Assembly: GCA_934636325.1 (NCBI GenBank)
Contig: CAKUAK010000079.1
Coordinates: forward strand, 1 to 13,389
Reading direction: 5' to 3'
Origin: an uncultured Eubacteriales bacterium
GTDB taxonomy: Bacteria; Bacillota; Clostridia; Oscillospirales; Butyricicoccaceae
Length of the DNA: 13,389 nucleotides
The position numbers and the translations under genes were made by a program. Under the pieces are notes generated by a model. The model saw only the letters and a list, made by a program, of their open reading frames with translations, ran no database searches and was not told the origin of the DNA. Positions 1 through 6,462 of this stretch are shown piece after piece (position 1 is the first letter of the stretch; every line of letters begins with the position of its first letter).

Positions 1-1
1 G

Positions 2-61
2 GATGGAGCAAACGACCCTGATTTCTCCTACGCCGCCACATCGGCGGGCGGAAAGGAATAA
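2..61 (+). CDS. Probable C-terminal tail of a gene entering from the left edge
   Basis: Frame 2 is open from the window edge and ends at a TAA at 59-61, giving about 19 residues that end in SAGGKE. Most codons are GCC, TTC, TAC, TCC, GGC and AAG, matching the third-position bias of the clear genes nearby. A short hairpin with a T-run follows directly (67-86), as expected downstream of a plus-strand gene convergent with the DUF3842 gene. Too little is visible to identify a product. The competing open frame from the ATG at 3-5 runs through the antisense of DUF3842 and is treated as a shadow. An intergenic origin cannot be excluded. Confidence 0.4.
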   Translation, partial: DGANDPDFSYAATSAGGKE

Positions 62-66
62 CGGCA

Positions 67-86
67 ATACCGGCGGTATCGTTTTA
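67..86 (+). terminator. Short intrinsic terminator candidate
   Basis: The inverted repeat ATACC-GGC-GGTAT (67-79) is followed by CG and then TTTTATT. The stem is only 5 bp, so this is a weak candidate. It would serve the gene ending at 61. On the minus strand no T-run follows the hairpin, so it does not obviously terminate DUF3842. Confidence 0.35.
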
Positions 87-506
87 TTCCATGTTTTCAA
101 AGGCCACGTCAACGGCGGCCGCCACAAGGTCGCCCATCGACATATCATCCAGCCCGGCGATTATATTCTCGCAGTGATTGACCGGGATGAGCACCCTTAC
201 GGCGCGGCTCTGCCCGACGGCGACCGCCATCTTGGGCGTCACCTCGCCGAAAAGCGAATCGGCGATGGCTATGCCCACAGGTCCGATTATTATATCGGCG
301 CCGCGGCAGCCGACGATAACGGCATTTTCGCCGGTCGCCCCGTGGTCGGCACCTGCCTTGAGCATAGCCGAGGTCGCCTGCGAGTTTGTGCCGACCGCCG
401 TTATCTCGACATCCGCTTCTCTGGATTTTATAAGTCCGACGACCTGACGGCCTATGCCGCCGCCCTGACCGTCGATGACAAGTATCTTTTTATCTGCCAA
501 ATACAT
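84..506 (-). CDS. DUF3842 family protein, Rossmann-like
   Basis: This 140-residue protein matches my recollection of the DUF3842 family along its whole length. A hydrophobic strand leads into the glycine-rich loop IDGQGGGIG (residues 11-19), which resembles a dinucleotide- or nucleotide-binding loop. It is followed by the conserved stretch GTNSQATSAMLKAGAD (39-54) and by TGENAVIV and DIIIGPVGI blocks. No signal peptide or membrane segment is seen, so it should be cytoplasmic. The family has no established function; ligand binding is inferred only from the loop. Its ATG (504-506) lies inside the 3' end of the upstream aldo/keto reductase gene (17-bp overlap), so the two are almost certainly co-transcribed and may be translationally coupled. 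The ribosome binding site is weak, which fits coupling. The length is normal for the family. Confidence 0.85.
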   Translation of the reverse strand: MYLADKKILVIDGQGGGIGRQVVGLIKSREADVEITAVGTNSQATSAMLKAGADHGATGENAVIVGCRGADIIIGPVGIAIADSLFGEVTPKMAVAVGQSRAVRVLIPVNHCENIIAGLDDMSMGDLVAAAVDVAFENME

Positions 507-1638
507 CCACCGTCTCTTTCATATTTGCAATAACATCGACCCCAAAGGGACAGCGTCTTGTGCATGCGCCGCAGCCTATACATTCGGAGGCATGATGCTC
601 CAGCGCGAGATAATGCTCGCGCACCGTCTCAGGCACGCCCTCCTTGCAGGCCTTGGCCAGATTGAGGAACTTCGTGACATCAGCCACGCTTATACCCTTG
701 GGGCAGGGCGCACAGTGGCCACAGTACATGCAGTGTCCGTGCCAGCTTATCCTCGGGAAGGATGCCAGAGCAGAGGCATAATCGCGCTCTTCCTCGCTTG
801 CCTTTTCATAATCAAGGCTCTTCTGAAGCTCTTCGGCCGTGCGCGCGCCGGTCATGACCGAGGCGACGCCGGGGCGGGTCAGGGCATAATGGATGCACTG
901 GTTGACCGTAAGGGCAGCTCCGGCCGGTGATTCCTCGGTCAGGAGATCGCCCCCGCCAAAGGCCTTCATGACGTCGATTCCGACGCCAAGACGCTGACAT
1001 GTCTCATAGAGCCTCTGGCGATCGGGGTCCATGTTTTCCAGCTGACCCGCATAGGCTTCATCGGCCCACAGCTTCTCGATATCCTCGTCTCCCGGCTGAA
1101 GATCATAGCAGGGGTTGACGCTGAACATTATGACCTCTATAAGGCCGCTCTCGACCATCTTGAGGGCTATCTTGGGGTTATGGCTGCTGACGCCGATGTG
1201 GAGCACGCGGCGGCGTTTTTTCTGTTCGAGCAGATAGTCCATAACGCCGTTCGAGAGTATCTCCTCCCATACAGCGTCGGAATCTATATAATGTATCATG
1301 CCGACATCTATGTAATCGGTGTCGATCTCTTCAAGCATATCCTCGAAACCATTTTTGACCTCTTCAAGGTTCCTTGTCGCCTTATACTGGCCGTCCTGCC
1401 AGACGGCGCAGAGATGGGACTGGAGTATATATGTACCGCGGATATTCTTGATGAATCTCCCTATATTGCGGCGAAAGCCCGGCTCGGGGCTATACATGTC
1501 GATAAAATTGACCCCCGCCTTCGTGGCTATCGAGAAAAGCTCTTTTGCGTGCTCTTCACTCTTGCCGACAAAGCCCTCACATCCGAGACCTATCTCGCTG
1601 ACCATAAGGCCGGTATTTCCCAAACGTCTGTATTTCAT
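490..1638 (-). CDS. Aldo/keto reductase with C-terminal 2x[4Fe-4S] ferredoxin domain
   Basis: This 382-residue cytoplasmic oxidoreductase has an aldo/keto reductase TIM barrel (about 1-290) fused to a ferredoxin-like tail. The N-terminus (YRRLGNTGLMVSEIGLGCEG) and the later VMKAFGGGDLL and LTRPGVASVMTGA blocks are typical of clostridial ferredoxin-type reductases. Two cysteine sets, C303/C306/C309/C312 and C353/C356/C359/C363, should bind two 4Fe-4S clusters. The tetrad is unusual. D47 and H116 fit, but the residue five after the Asp is Glu rather than Tyr, and the usual catalytic Lys position reads Q73-S74-H75. Electron donor and substrate are unknown. I chose the ATG at 1636-1638 because GGAGGT sits 7 nt upstream. 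An ATG at 1689 would add 17 residues that fit the family poorly and has no such site. The gene overlaps DUF3842 downstream and has its own regulated-looking promoter. Confidence 0.9.
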   Translation of the reverse strand: MKYRRLGNTGLMVSEIGLGCEGFVGKSEEHAKELFSIATKAGVNFIDMYSPEPGFRRNIGRFIKNIRGTYILQSHLCAVWQDGQYKATRNLEEVKNGFEDMLEEIDTDYIDVGMIHYIDSDAVWEEILSNGVMDYLLEQKKRRRVLHIGVSSHNPKIALKMVESGLIEVIMFSVNPCYDLQPGDEDIEKLWADEAYAGQLENMDPDRQRLYETCQRLGVGIDVMKAFGGGDLLTEESPAGAALTVNQCIHYALTRPGVASVMTGARTAEELQKSLDYEKASEEERDYASALASFPRISWHGHCMYCGHCAPCPKGISVADVTKFLNLAKACKEGVPETVREHYLALEHHASECIGCGACTRRCPFGVDVIANMKETVDVFGR

Positions 1639-1660
1639 CCCTATGACCTCCGTTTTTGTT

Positions 1661-1702
1661 ATTATAATAAAGCATGGAGTGCGCTCCATGTCAATATGTC
1701 AA
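1661..1702 (-). promoter_or_regulatory. MerR-type promoter with palindromic operator ahead of the reductase
   Basis: Reading on the minus strand, a perfect -35 TTGACA (1689-1694) is followed by AT-rich -10 candidates. TATTAT (1664-1669) gives a 19-bp spacer, TTTATT (1666-1671) a 17-bp spacer, and TATAAT (1661-1666) a 22-bp spacer. The spacer is filled by the palindrome CATGGAGTGCGCTCCATG (1673-1690; 8 of 9 pairs match). A second TTGACA lies at 1697-1702, over the end of sfsA. A dyad inside a 19-bp spacer is the hallmark of MerR-family activation. The GGAGT/ACTCC-type half-sites resemble those I associate with aldehyde-responsive NmlR/AdhR-type members. No merR gene is in the window, so the regulator is inferred. 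Confidence 0.6.
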
Positions 1703-2373
1703 AGCCTGATATCGATCGGTCTGTCGATGACAATGCTGCCCGGTGTCACGATGCAGTCATACGCCATGATCTTCACACCGGCCTCCCTCGCCCTTACAAG
1801 GGCGTCGCCAAAGGCCGGATGGGTATCGCGGTTGGGGCTGAATACCCCCGGACCCTTCATCTGTATGACGAAAAACACGGCGGCGCCGTATCCCTCGCCG
1901 GCGGCACGCGCAAGGCCGTTAAGATGCTTTATCCCCCGTTCGGTCGGCGCATCGGGAAAAAGGGCCCTGCCGTCCCTTTCAAGCGTGACCCCCTTGACCT
2001 CGACAAACATATCCCTGCCGCCGGCCTTTATGCGGAAGTCGAACCTCGAATCGCCGAAGGTCTGCTCCGGCTTTATCTCTTCAAGCCCGGGCACGTTCTT
2101 CTCCGCCCATTCGGCAAACAGGCGATTGGGCACCTGCGAGTCGATATTGACGAGCATATCTCCCCTGTCGACCGTTATGAGATCAAAGGCCGTCCTGCGC
2201 GCGGTGTTCCGCGCCCGCTGCACCCATACGCGGCAGCCGGGCACAAGGAGCTCGGCGCATCTTCCGGTGTTTTTGACATGGCATACCTGGGCCACGCCGT
2301 CTATCTCTATATTGGCAATGAATCTGTTGGGGCGAGAAATAAAGTGCCCCTCGCATATGTTATCATATATCAT
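1699..2373 (-). CDS. sfsA: SfsA family protein (sugar fermentation stimulation protein A)
   Basis: This 224-residue protein is full length for the SfsA family. Recognisable blocks are an N-terminal OB-like region with HVKNTGRCAELL (32-43), VNIDSQVPNRL (75-85), SRFDF (109-113), VEVKGVTL (124-131) and FPDAPTERGIKHL (139-151). The D112 and E125-x-K127 arrangement fits the PD-(D/E)XK nuclease-like core described for the family. The family is named for a maltose-fermentation phenotype in E. coli; nucleic-acid binding is reported, but the physiological role in Firmicutes is unclear. It is predicted cytoplasmic. Its ATG overlaps the sirtuin stop codon (ATGA, 2370-2373), which strongly implies co-transcription and coupled translation. 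There is no terminator between its stop and the reductase, so transcripts may read on into that gene. Confidence 0.93.
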   Translation of the reverse strand: MIYDNICEGHFISRPNRFIANIEIDGVAQVCHVKNTGRCAELLVPGCRVWVQRARNTARRTAFDLITVDRGDMLVNIDSQVPNRLFAEWAEKNVPGLEEIKPEQTFGDSRFDFRIKAGGRDMFVEVKGVTLERDGRALFPDAPTERGIKHLNGLARAAGEGYGAAVFFVIQMKGPGVFSPNRDTHPAFGDALVRAREAGVKIMAYDCIVTPGSIVIDRPIDIRL

Positions 2374-3110
2374 ATGCCGCCCTCAAGCATATCCACAGCG
2401 TCAGAGAGGGTTTTTCCGATGCTTCCGCGGATAACAAGGTCGGCACCGCGCTCGCCCTGTATCTCTGTTTTATTAATGATGACAAGATGATCTCCCCTAA
2501 AATACCGGACGAGCCCCGCCGCCGGATATACCGAGAGGGACGTCCCGCCGATGATGAGCATATCACACCGGCTTATGGCGGCGATGCTGTCGTCGAGCAC
2601 CTTTGGATCGAGGGCCTCTTCATAAAGGACGACGTCGGGCTTTATCATCCCTCCACAGGCGCACCGCGGTACGAGGGGCATACCGGCCAGCTCTTCCCCG
2701 CTGTAAAACCTGCCGCATTTCATGCAGTAGTTTCTCCGCACGCTTCCGTGGAGCTCAAGCACACGGTGACTTCCGGCGTCCTGGTGCAGACCGTCTATAT
2801 TCTGGGTCACAACGGCGCTCAGCCTTTCCATGGCCTCCAGCCTCGCCAGCGCCTTATGCGCGCCCGATGGCTTTATACCGGTCAATAGCAGCTTTTCGCG
2901 GTAAAACCTGAAAAACTCCTCGGGCTGCGCGTCGAAAAAGCTTCGGCTCAATATGACCTCCGGCGGATATTTCCACTTCTGGTTATAAAGCCCGTCGACG
3001 CTGCGGAAATCGGGTATCCCACTTTCGGTGCTGACCCCCGCTCCGCCGAAAAAGACTATATCCCGGCTTTCCGACATCATTTGTGCAAACTGCTTTACTT
3101 TTTCGTCCAC
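2370..3110 (-). CDS. NAD-dependent protein deacylase, sirtuin (Sir2/CobB family)
   Basis: This 246-residue single-domain sirtuin removes acyl groups from lysine using NAD+, releasing nicotinamide and O-acyl-ADP-ribose. Diagnostic motifs are GAGVSTESGIPDFRS (23-37), QNIDGLH (103-109), the catalytic histidine in LELHGS (H121), a zinc site C129/C132 and C150/C152, the MIKPDVVLYEE block (155-165) and GGTSLSVYPAAGL (188-200). Length and domain order are normal for bacterial cobB-type enzymes. Acyl-chain preference cannot be judged from sequence. The start is a GTG at 3108-3110. An in-frame TGA lies just upstream, and an AAGGA site sits about 10 nt before it; a nearby ATG (3118-3120) is out of frame. 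sfsA follows with a 4-bp overlap. A GNAT acetyltransferase gene diverges 78 bp away. Confidence 0.96.
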   Translation of the reverse strand: MDEKVKQFAQMMSESRDIVFFGGAGVSTESGIPDFRSVDGLYNQKWKYPPEVILSRSFFDAQPEEFFRFYREKLLLTGIKPSGAHKALARLEAMERLSAVVTQNIDGLHQDAGSHRVLELHGSVRRNYCMKCGRFYSGEELAGMPLVPRCACGGMIKPDVVLYEEALDPKVLDDSIAAISRCDMLIIGGTSLSVYPAAGLVRYFRGDHLVIINKTEIQGERGADLVIRGSIGKTLSDAVDMLEGGI

Positions 3111-3128
3111 TTTTGCTCATCCTTTCGG

Positions 3129-3183
3129 TTGACATAAGTATTCGGCAGATGTTAAATATAATTATACTACAATTTTAGGAGGA
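3129..3183 (+). promoter_or_regulatory. Promoter region and RBS of the GNAT gene, in a divergent intergene
   Basis: A perfect -35 TTGACA (3129-3134) is followed after 17 bp by TTAAAT (3152-3157) and after 22 bp by a consensus TATAAT (3157-3162). Which -10 is used is not clear. A strong AGGAGG (3177-3182) lies 6 nt before the ATG at 3189. The only 78 bp between the two start codons must also hold the sirtuin promoter. The same AT-rich block carries a minus-strand TATAAT (3161-3166) without a good -35. The two promoters therefore probably overlap and compete or share a regulator. Confidence 0.5.
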
Positions 3184-3188
3184 TCACC

Positions 3189-4031
3189 ATGAGCATAACA
3201 TGCCGTAAAGGCAATATTAATGACCTTCCGGTTCTTCTTGAAATAGAGAGCCGCTCGACTCCCTCTCTTCTTTATCTCGACGCCGTAAAGGACGAGTTTT
3301 TCGACAACAGCCGCGGAGAGCTCATAGTTGCCGAGGAAGATGGACAGCCCATCGGATTTGCCCGCTTCTCGCTTCAGTGCGACGGCTCCGGATGGCTGGA
3401 GATACTCCGCGTCGATCCGGCACATCAGAAAAAGGGCTGCGGCGCCGTCATCTGGAAACGCTTCATAGAGCTCTGCGAAATATATAAGGTTCCCTATGTA
3501 CGCATGTATACCGGTCTCAGCAATTATGCTTCCCGCGTGCTCGGCGAGCGCAACGGCCTGCATGTCGCCTATCAGACCCGCGAAGGCACCCTCATGCTCG
3601 AGAATGCGCCAGACGTCACGGCCCCCGATGGCTTCAGCCTCTCCGACTGCCATCACTGCGCCGAGGCAGCCATCTCGCCTTATGTTGAAGGCTATCATGG
3701 ATATTTCTGTATGAACCGCACCTTCTACGGCCTGACCCAGCCGCTTTACAAGCAGCTGGTATCCGACGGCTATGTGTGGGAAAAGGACGGCAGCTGCGCC
3801 GTTATCGGCGCGCGCTTCATGAAACAGAGCGCCCTTCACATAGGACTTATGGGCGGCGATCTTGACGCCTGCATCTCTCTTGCCATAACAAAGCTCAAGG
3901 AGAGCGGCCTGCCCAAGCTGGTCTGCATGATACCGTCGGAGCGCAAGGATCTGAGGGCCGCATTGGAGAAATACGGCTTTGTATTCCCGGAATCCCAGAT
4001 AATCATGCTTGAAAGAGCTTTCGAGAGATAA
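3189..4031 (+). CDS. GNAT family N-acetyltransferase, probable tandem-domain
   Basis: This 280-residue soluble protein transfers an acyl group from acyl-CoA to an unknown amine. The first GNAT domain covers about residues 1-140. It has the acceptor-side strand IGFARFSL and the CoA pyrophosphate-binding motif A, with EILRVDPAHQKKGCG (71-85) as its Q-x-x-G-x-G loop, followed by a helix and the ASRVLGERNGL region. The second half (about 145-280) ends with GLPKLVCMIPSERKDLRAALEKYGF, which looks like the end of a second, degenerate GNAT fold lacking an obvious motif A. Such double-GNAT proteins often have one catalytic and one structural half. The start is fixed by AGGAGG. It diverges from the sirtuin gene, so acetylation and deacylation functions are adjacent. 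It is followed by a strong terminator. No substrate can be named. Confidence 0.85.
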   Translation: MSITCRKGNINDLPVLLEIESRSTPSLLYLDAVKDEFFDNSRGELIVAEEDGQPIGFARFSLQCDGSGWLEILRVDPAHQKKGCGAVIWKRFIELCEIYKVPYVRMYTGLSNYASRVLGERNGLHVAYQTREGTLMLENAPDVTAPDGFSLSDCHHCAEAAISPYVEGYHGYFCMNRTFYGLTQPLYKQLVSDGYVWEKDGSCAVIGARFMKQSALHIGLMGGDLDACISLAITKLKESGLPKLVCMIPSERKDLRAALEKYGFVFPESQIIMLERAFER

Positions 4032-4053
4032 CAGACCACCCGGCCTTGACAAC

Positions 4054-4092
4054 GGCGCGGCATTTAAAATGCCGCGCCTCTTTTTATTTTTT
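4054..4092 (+). terminator. Strong intrinsic terminator after the GNAT gene
   Basis: A GC-rich 11-bp stem GGCGCGGCATT/AATGCCGCGCC (4054-4078) with a 3-nt loop is followed by TCTTTTTATTTTTT. On the minus strand the sequence after the hairpin is not T-rich, so it acts mainly in the plus direction. The T-run overlaps the last codons and stop of the convergent AI-2E gene (stop at 4084). Confidence 0.9.
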
Positions 4093-5283
4093 GCTCTTCT
4101 TTTTCTTCCGCTCGTGTCTTTCCGGCCGGGCCTCCGCAGGCACAGGCGGCTCTTCGGCCGTCCTCTCTTCTTTCCCGCATGGGGCAGATCGGCCCTTTTT
4201 CCTTCGTTCGAGATCATCTGTGACCAGACGGTACGCCGAGGCCGTAAGCGGCACGCTTATCAGCATGCCGAATATGCCGCCGACCCCGCCTCCAACGGTT
4301 ATGGCCGCCAGGACCAGCATACTCGGCAGGCCTATCGAGGACCCAACGACCCTTGGATAGATCACATTTCCCTCGAACTGTTGAAGAAGTATCAGGAATA
4401 CAACGAATATGACCGCCTTGATCCACGATTCCGAGGCTATCATAAGAACGCCGACGACAGCACCGATATACGCTCCGGCCACCGGTATGAGGGCCGTAAA
4501 GCCCACAAGGGTTCCGATCATCGCGGCATAGGGCAACCTAAGGATAAGCATGCCTATGGCGCACAGGCTGCCGAGTATGACGGCCTCTATGCACTGGCCG
4601 ACGATGAACCTGTGGAAGCATTGGTCAAGGACACCCGTGACATACCTGAGCTTTTGCGCGGCGCTTTTCGGAAGATAGGCATCGACCAGTCTTGATGCAG
4701 CCGCGCATACCCTCTCTTTATCAAGCAGGATATAGGCCGAAAATACAAGCGCCACGACCGCCGTTACGACAAATGAAACGACACTTCCGACAACGGTGGC
4801 CGCCGCCGAGAGCGCGCCGCCAACACCGTGGAGCAGCTTTTCGGCAATGGTTTTAAGATCTATGCTCTCGATATAGGCTATGGCCTTTTCGACGCTGCCG
4901 CTGTCGATATCGACATATTGTCCAAGGGCATCGGCCGTCTTTTCCATCATATCCGGCAGACGCTGCCCCAGCAGCTGGAGGCATGCCCAAAGCTCTGGCA
5001 GCACCATATTGAAGAGCAGCACGATCATCAGAACAAGGCTTATATACGACAACGCGGCCGCGATGGCCCGTCTGCCCTTTTTCACCCCGCGCAGCAGCTT
5101 ATTCTCATAAAAGCTCATGAGAATATTGACGACATATGCCGCGGCACAGCCGATGACCAGCGGCCACGCCGCGCTCATCAGCCCGGCTGCCAGCCCCTCT
5201 ATATTCTGCCAGTATCTTATCGCAAGATAAACGGCAAAGCAGGTCAGGCCGACCGCGCCGTATTTTTTCAGATGACCCTTCAT
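4084..5283 (-). CDS. AI-2E family transporter (PerM/YtvI-like permease)
   Basis: This 399-residue polytopic membrane protein belongs to the AI-2E/PerM (formerly UPF0118) family. It has an N-terminal pair of hydrophobic helices, a central amphipathic region (about 75-140) and a C-terminal block of helices with the family's typical QCIEAVILGSLCAIGM, LPYAAMIGTLVGFTALIPVAGAYIGA and QQFEGNVIYPRVVGSSIGLP segments. Members range from autoinducer-2 exporters to Na+/H+ antiporters, so the substrate is open. The last 40 or so residues are very basic with a KKKKSKK end, an unusual cytoplasmic tail. I chose the ATG at 5281-5283 because GGAGG lies 6 nt upstream, rather than an ATG 27 nt earlier. It has its own promoter and is separated from the upstream permease gene by a terminator, so it is probably monocistronic. 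Confidence 0.9.
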   Translation of the reverse strand: MKGHLKKYGAVGLTCFAVYLAIRYWQNIEGLAAGLMSAAWPLVIGCAAAYVVNILMSFYENKLLRGVKKGRRAIAAALSYISLVLMIVLLFNMVLPELWACLQLLGQRLPDMMEKTADALGQYVDIDSGSVEKAIAYIESIDLKTIAEKLLHGVGGALSAAATVVGSVVSFVVTAVVALVFSAYILLDKERVCAAASRLVDAYLPKSAAQKLRYVTGVLDQCFHRFIVGQCIEAVILGSLCAIGMLILRLPYAAMIGTLVGFTALIPVAGAYIGAVVGVLMIASESWIKAVIFVVFLILLQQFEGNVIYPRVVGSSIGLPSMLVLAAITVGGGVGGIFGMLISVPLTASAYRLVTDDLERRKKGRSAPCGKEERTAEEPPVPAEARPERHERKKKKSKK

Positions 5284-5324
5284 ATTTCCTCCGATCAGGC
5301 ATTGATCCAAATGACGTTACAGCC

Positions 5325-5353
5325 ATTTTACGCTGTTTGCCGCAAAAAGTAAA
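5325..5353 (-). promoter_or_regulatory. Putative sigma-A promoter of the AI-2E gene
   Basis: On the minus strand, TTTACT (5348-5353) and TAAAAT (5325-5330) are separated by exactly 17 bp and end about 40 nt before the ATG. The -35 lies in the T-rich tail of the terminator of the preceding permease gene, so the end of one unit and the start of the next are nested. Confidence 0.45.
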
Positions 5354-5380
5354 CAAGCCGGTATCCAAAAGGATACCGGC
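5345..5380 (-). terminator. Intrinsic terminator after the ABC permease gene
   Basis: A perfect 10-bp stem GCCGGTATCC/GGATACCGGC (5357-5380) with a 4-nt loop begins 9 nt after the permease stop. On the minus strand it is followed by TTGTTTACTTTTTG. It ends the permease transcript before the AI-2E gene. Confidence 0.85.
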
Positions 5381-5389
5381 CTGCGGATA

Positions 5390-6298
5390 TCATGACACCG
5401 ATATTCTCGGGTCGATCAGGCTGTAAAGGATATCGACACAGAGATTTATTATCGAAACACAGACGGCAAAAACGATAACGCATGCGATCATCATCGACAT
5501 ATCGCGGCTGTCGATAGCCTGCATCAAAAGACGTCCGATGCCCGGCCATGCAAATACGTTCTCTATTATGATGGTACTGCTCAGAAGCTCGCCCAGCTGT
5601 GTTCCGACGACCGTGACGGTCGGGATAAGGGCGTTTTTGAGGGCATGGCGCATGATTATCTTTCGCTCGGCGACACCCTTGGCACGGGCCGTCCTTATGT
5701 AATCCTGACGCACGACCTCGAGCATCGAGGAGCGGGTGACGCGGGCTATCGACGCCATATTGATAAAGGCAAGGGTGGCGGCGGGCAAAACGATATATAT
5801 CGGCCCGGACGATCCGGCCGTCGGGAACCATCCCAGCTTCAGGGCAAAGGTTATCATCAGAATCAGCCCAAGCCAGAAGTTGGGCATCGAAACGCCGATG
5901 AGCGAGATTATCATCGAAAGGCCGTCAAACAGCGTGTTCTGCTTTACGGCGGCGATCACGCCGAGGGGCAGCGCCAGTATGACCGAGAAAAAGAGGGCGA
6001 CAAAGCACAGCTCAAGGGATTTGGGAAGATGTACCTTCATCTTTGTTATGATACGGCTGGCCTTGCCCGAATCATCCCTGAACAGCCCCCTCATCATCCG
6101 AAAATACCGCACAAGGATCGGATCGTTGAGGCCCAGATCCTCTCTCATCTGCGCTTTCTGCTCTTCGGTCTCGGCCTTGCGCAGCGGCGTCAGCTCGGGA
6201 TTTCCCGGGGCGACGGTCATCAGGAAATACACCATGAAGGTGACGCCGAACAGCACCGGGATTATTGTCAGTACCCTTTTCGCAATAAATTTCAACAT
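5390..6298 (-). CDS. ABC transporter permease, DppB/OppB type (orphan)
   Basis: This 302-residue inner-membrane subunit belongs to the peptide/nickel ABC importer family. It starts with the typical MLKFIAKRVLTIIPVLFGVT helix and has about six membrane segments. The cytoplasmic EAA-type coupling loop lies at about 200-227 (DYIRTARAKGV...NALIP), and the WPGIGRL (251-257) and terminal DPRIS hallmarks are present. The first external loop is short: E. coli DppB is 339 residues. Such a protein must pair with a DppC-type permease, two ATPases and a binding protein, and none is in the window. The gene has its own promoter and a terminator 9 nt after its stop, so it is transcribed alone. A GGAG about 10 nt upstream supports the ATG at 6296-6298. 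Substrate unknown. Confidence 0.93.
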   Translation of the reverse strand: MLKFIAKRVLTIIPVLFGVTFMVYFLMTVAPGNPELTPLRKAETEEQKAQMREDLGLNDPILVRYFRMMRGLFRDDSGKASRIITKMKVHLPKSLELCFVALFFSVILALPLGVIAAVKQNTLFDGLSMIISLIGVSMPNFWLGLILMITFALKLGWFPTAGSSGPIYIVLPAATLAFINMASIARVTRSSMLEVVRQDYIRTARAKGVAERKIIMRHALKNALIPTVTVVGTQLGELLSSTIIIENVFAWPGIGRLLMQAIDSRDMSMMIACVIVFAVCVSIINLCVDILYSLIDPRISVS

Positions 6299-6362
6299 TT
6301 ACACAGCACTCCAAACATCTATGTGCAAAAAGATTTTGTGTTTTCTCATAATACACCTTTTG

Positions 6363-6391
6363 ATTATAGCACTGTTTTTGACCCAATTCAA
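6363..6391 (-). promoter_or_regulatory. Sigma-A promoter with extended -10 for the ABC permease gene
   Basis: On the minus strand, TTGAAT (6386-6391), a 17-bp spacer and a perfect TATAAT (6363-6368) preceded by TGC form a near-consensus extended -10 promoter. The predicted transcript start lies about 60 nt before the permease ATG. Confidence 0.7.
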
Positions 6392-6462
6392 CAAAAATAT
6401 CTGTGTTGTTTCAGACAACTCCGGCATCACATAATTTTAACGCTCTTGCCCTATTTCCGCCG

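Noticed and set aside
1180..2490. Long plus-strand open frames opposite the reductase, sfsA and sirtuin genes
   Set aside because: They run antisense to well-recognised proteins, match no family I know, and arise from the GC-rich third positions of the true genes.
3162..4217. Minus-strand open frame of about 350 codons opposite the GNAT gene
   Set aside because: It crosses the terminator and lies antisense to the GNAT gene, which has a clear start site and motif A; no ribosome site or family motif supports it.
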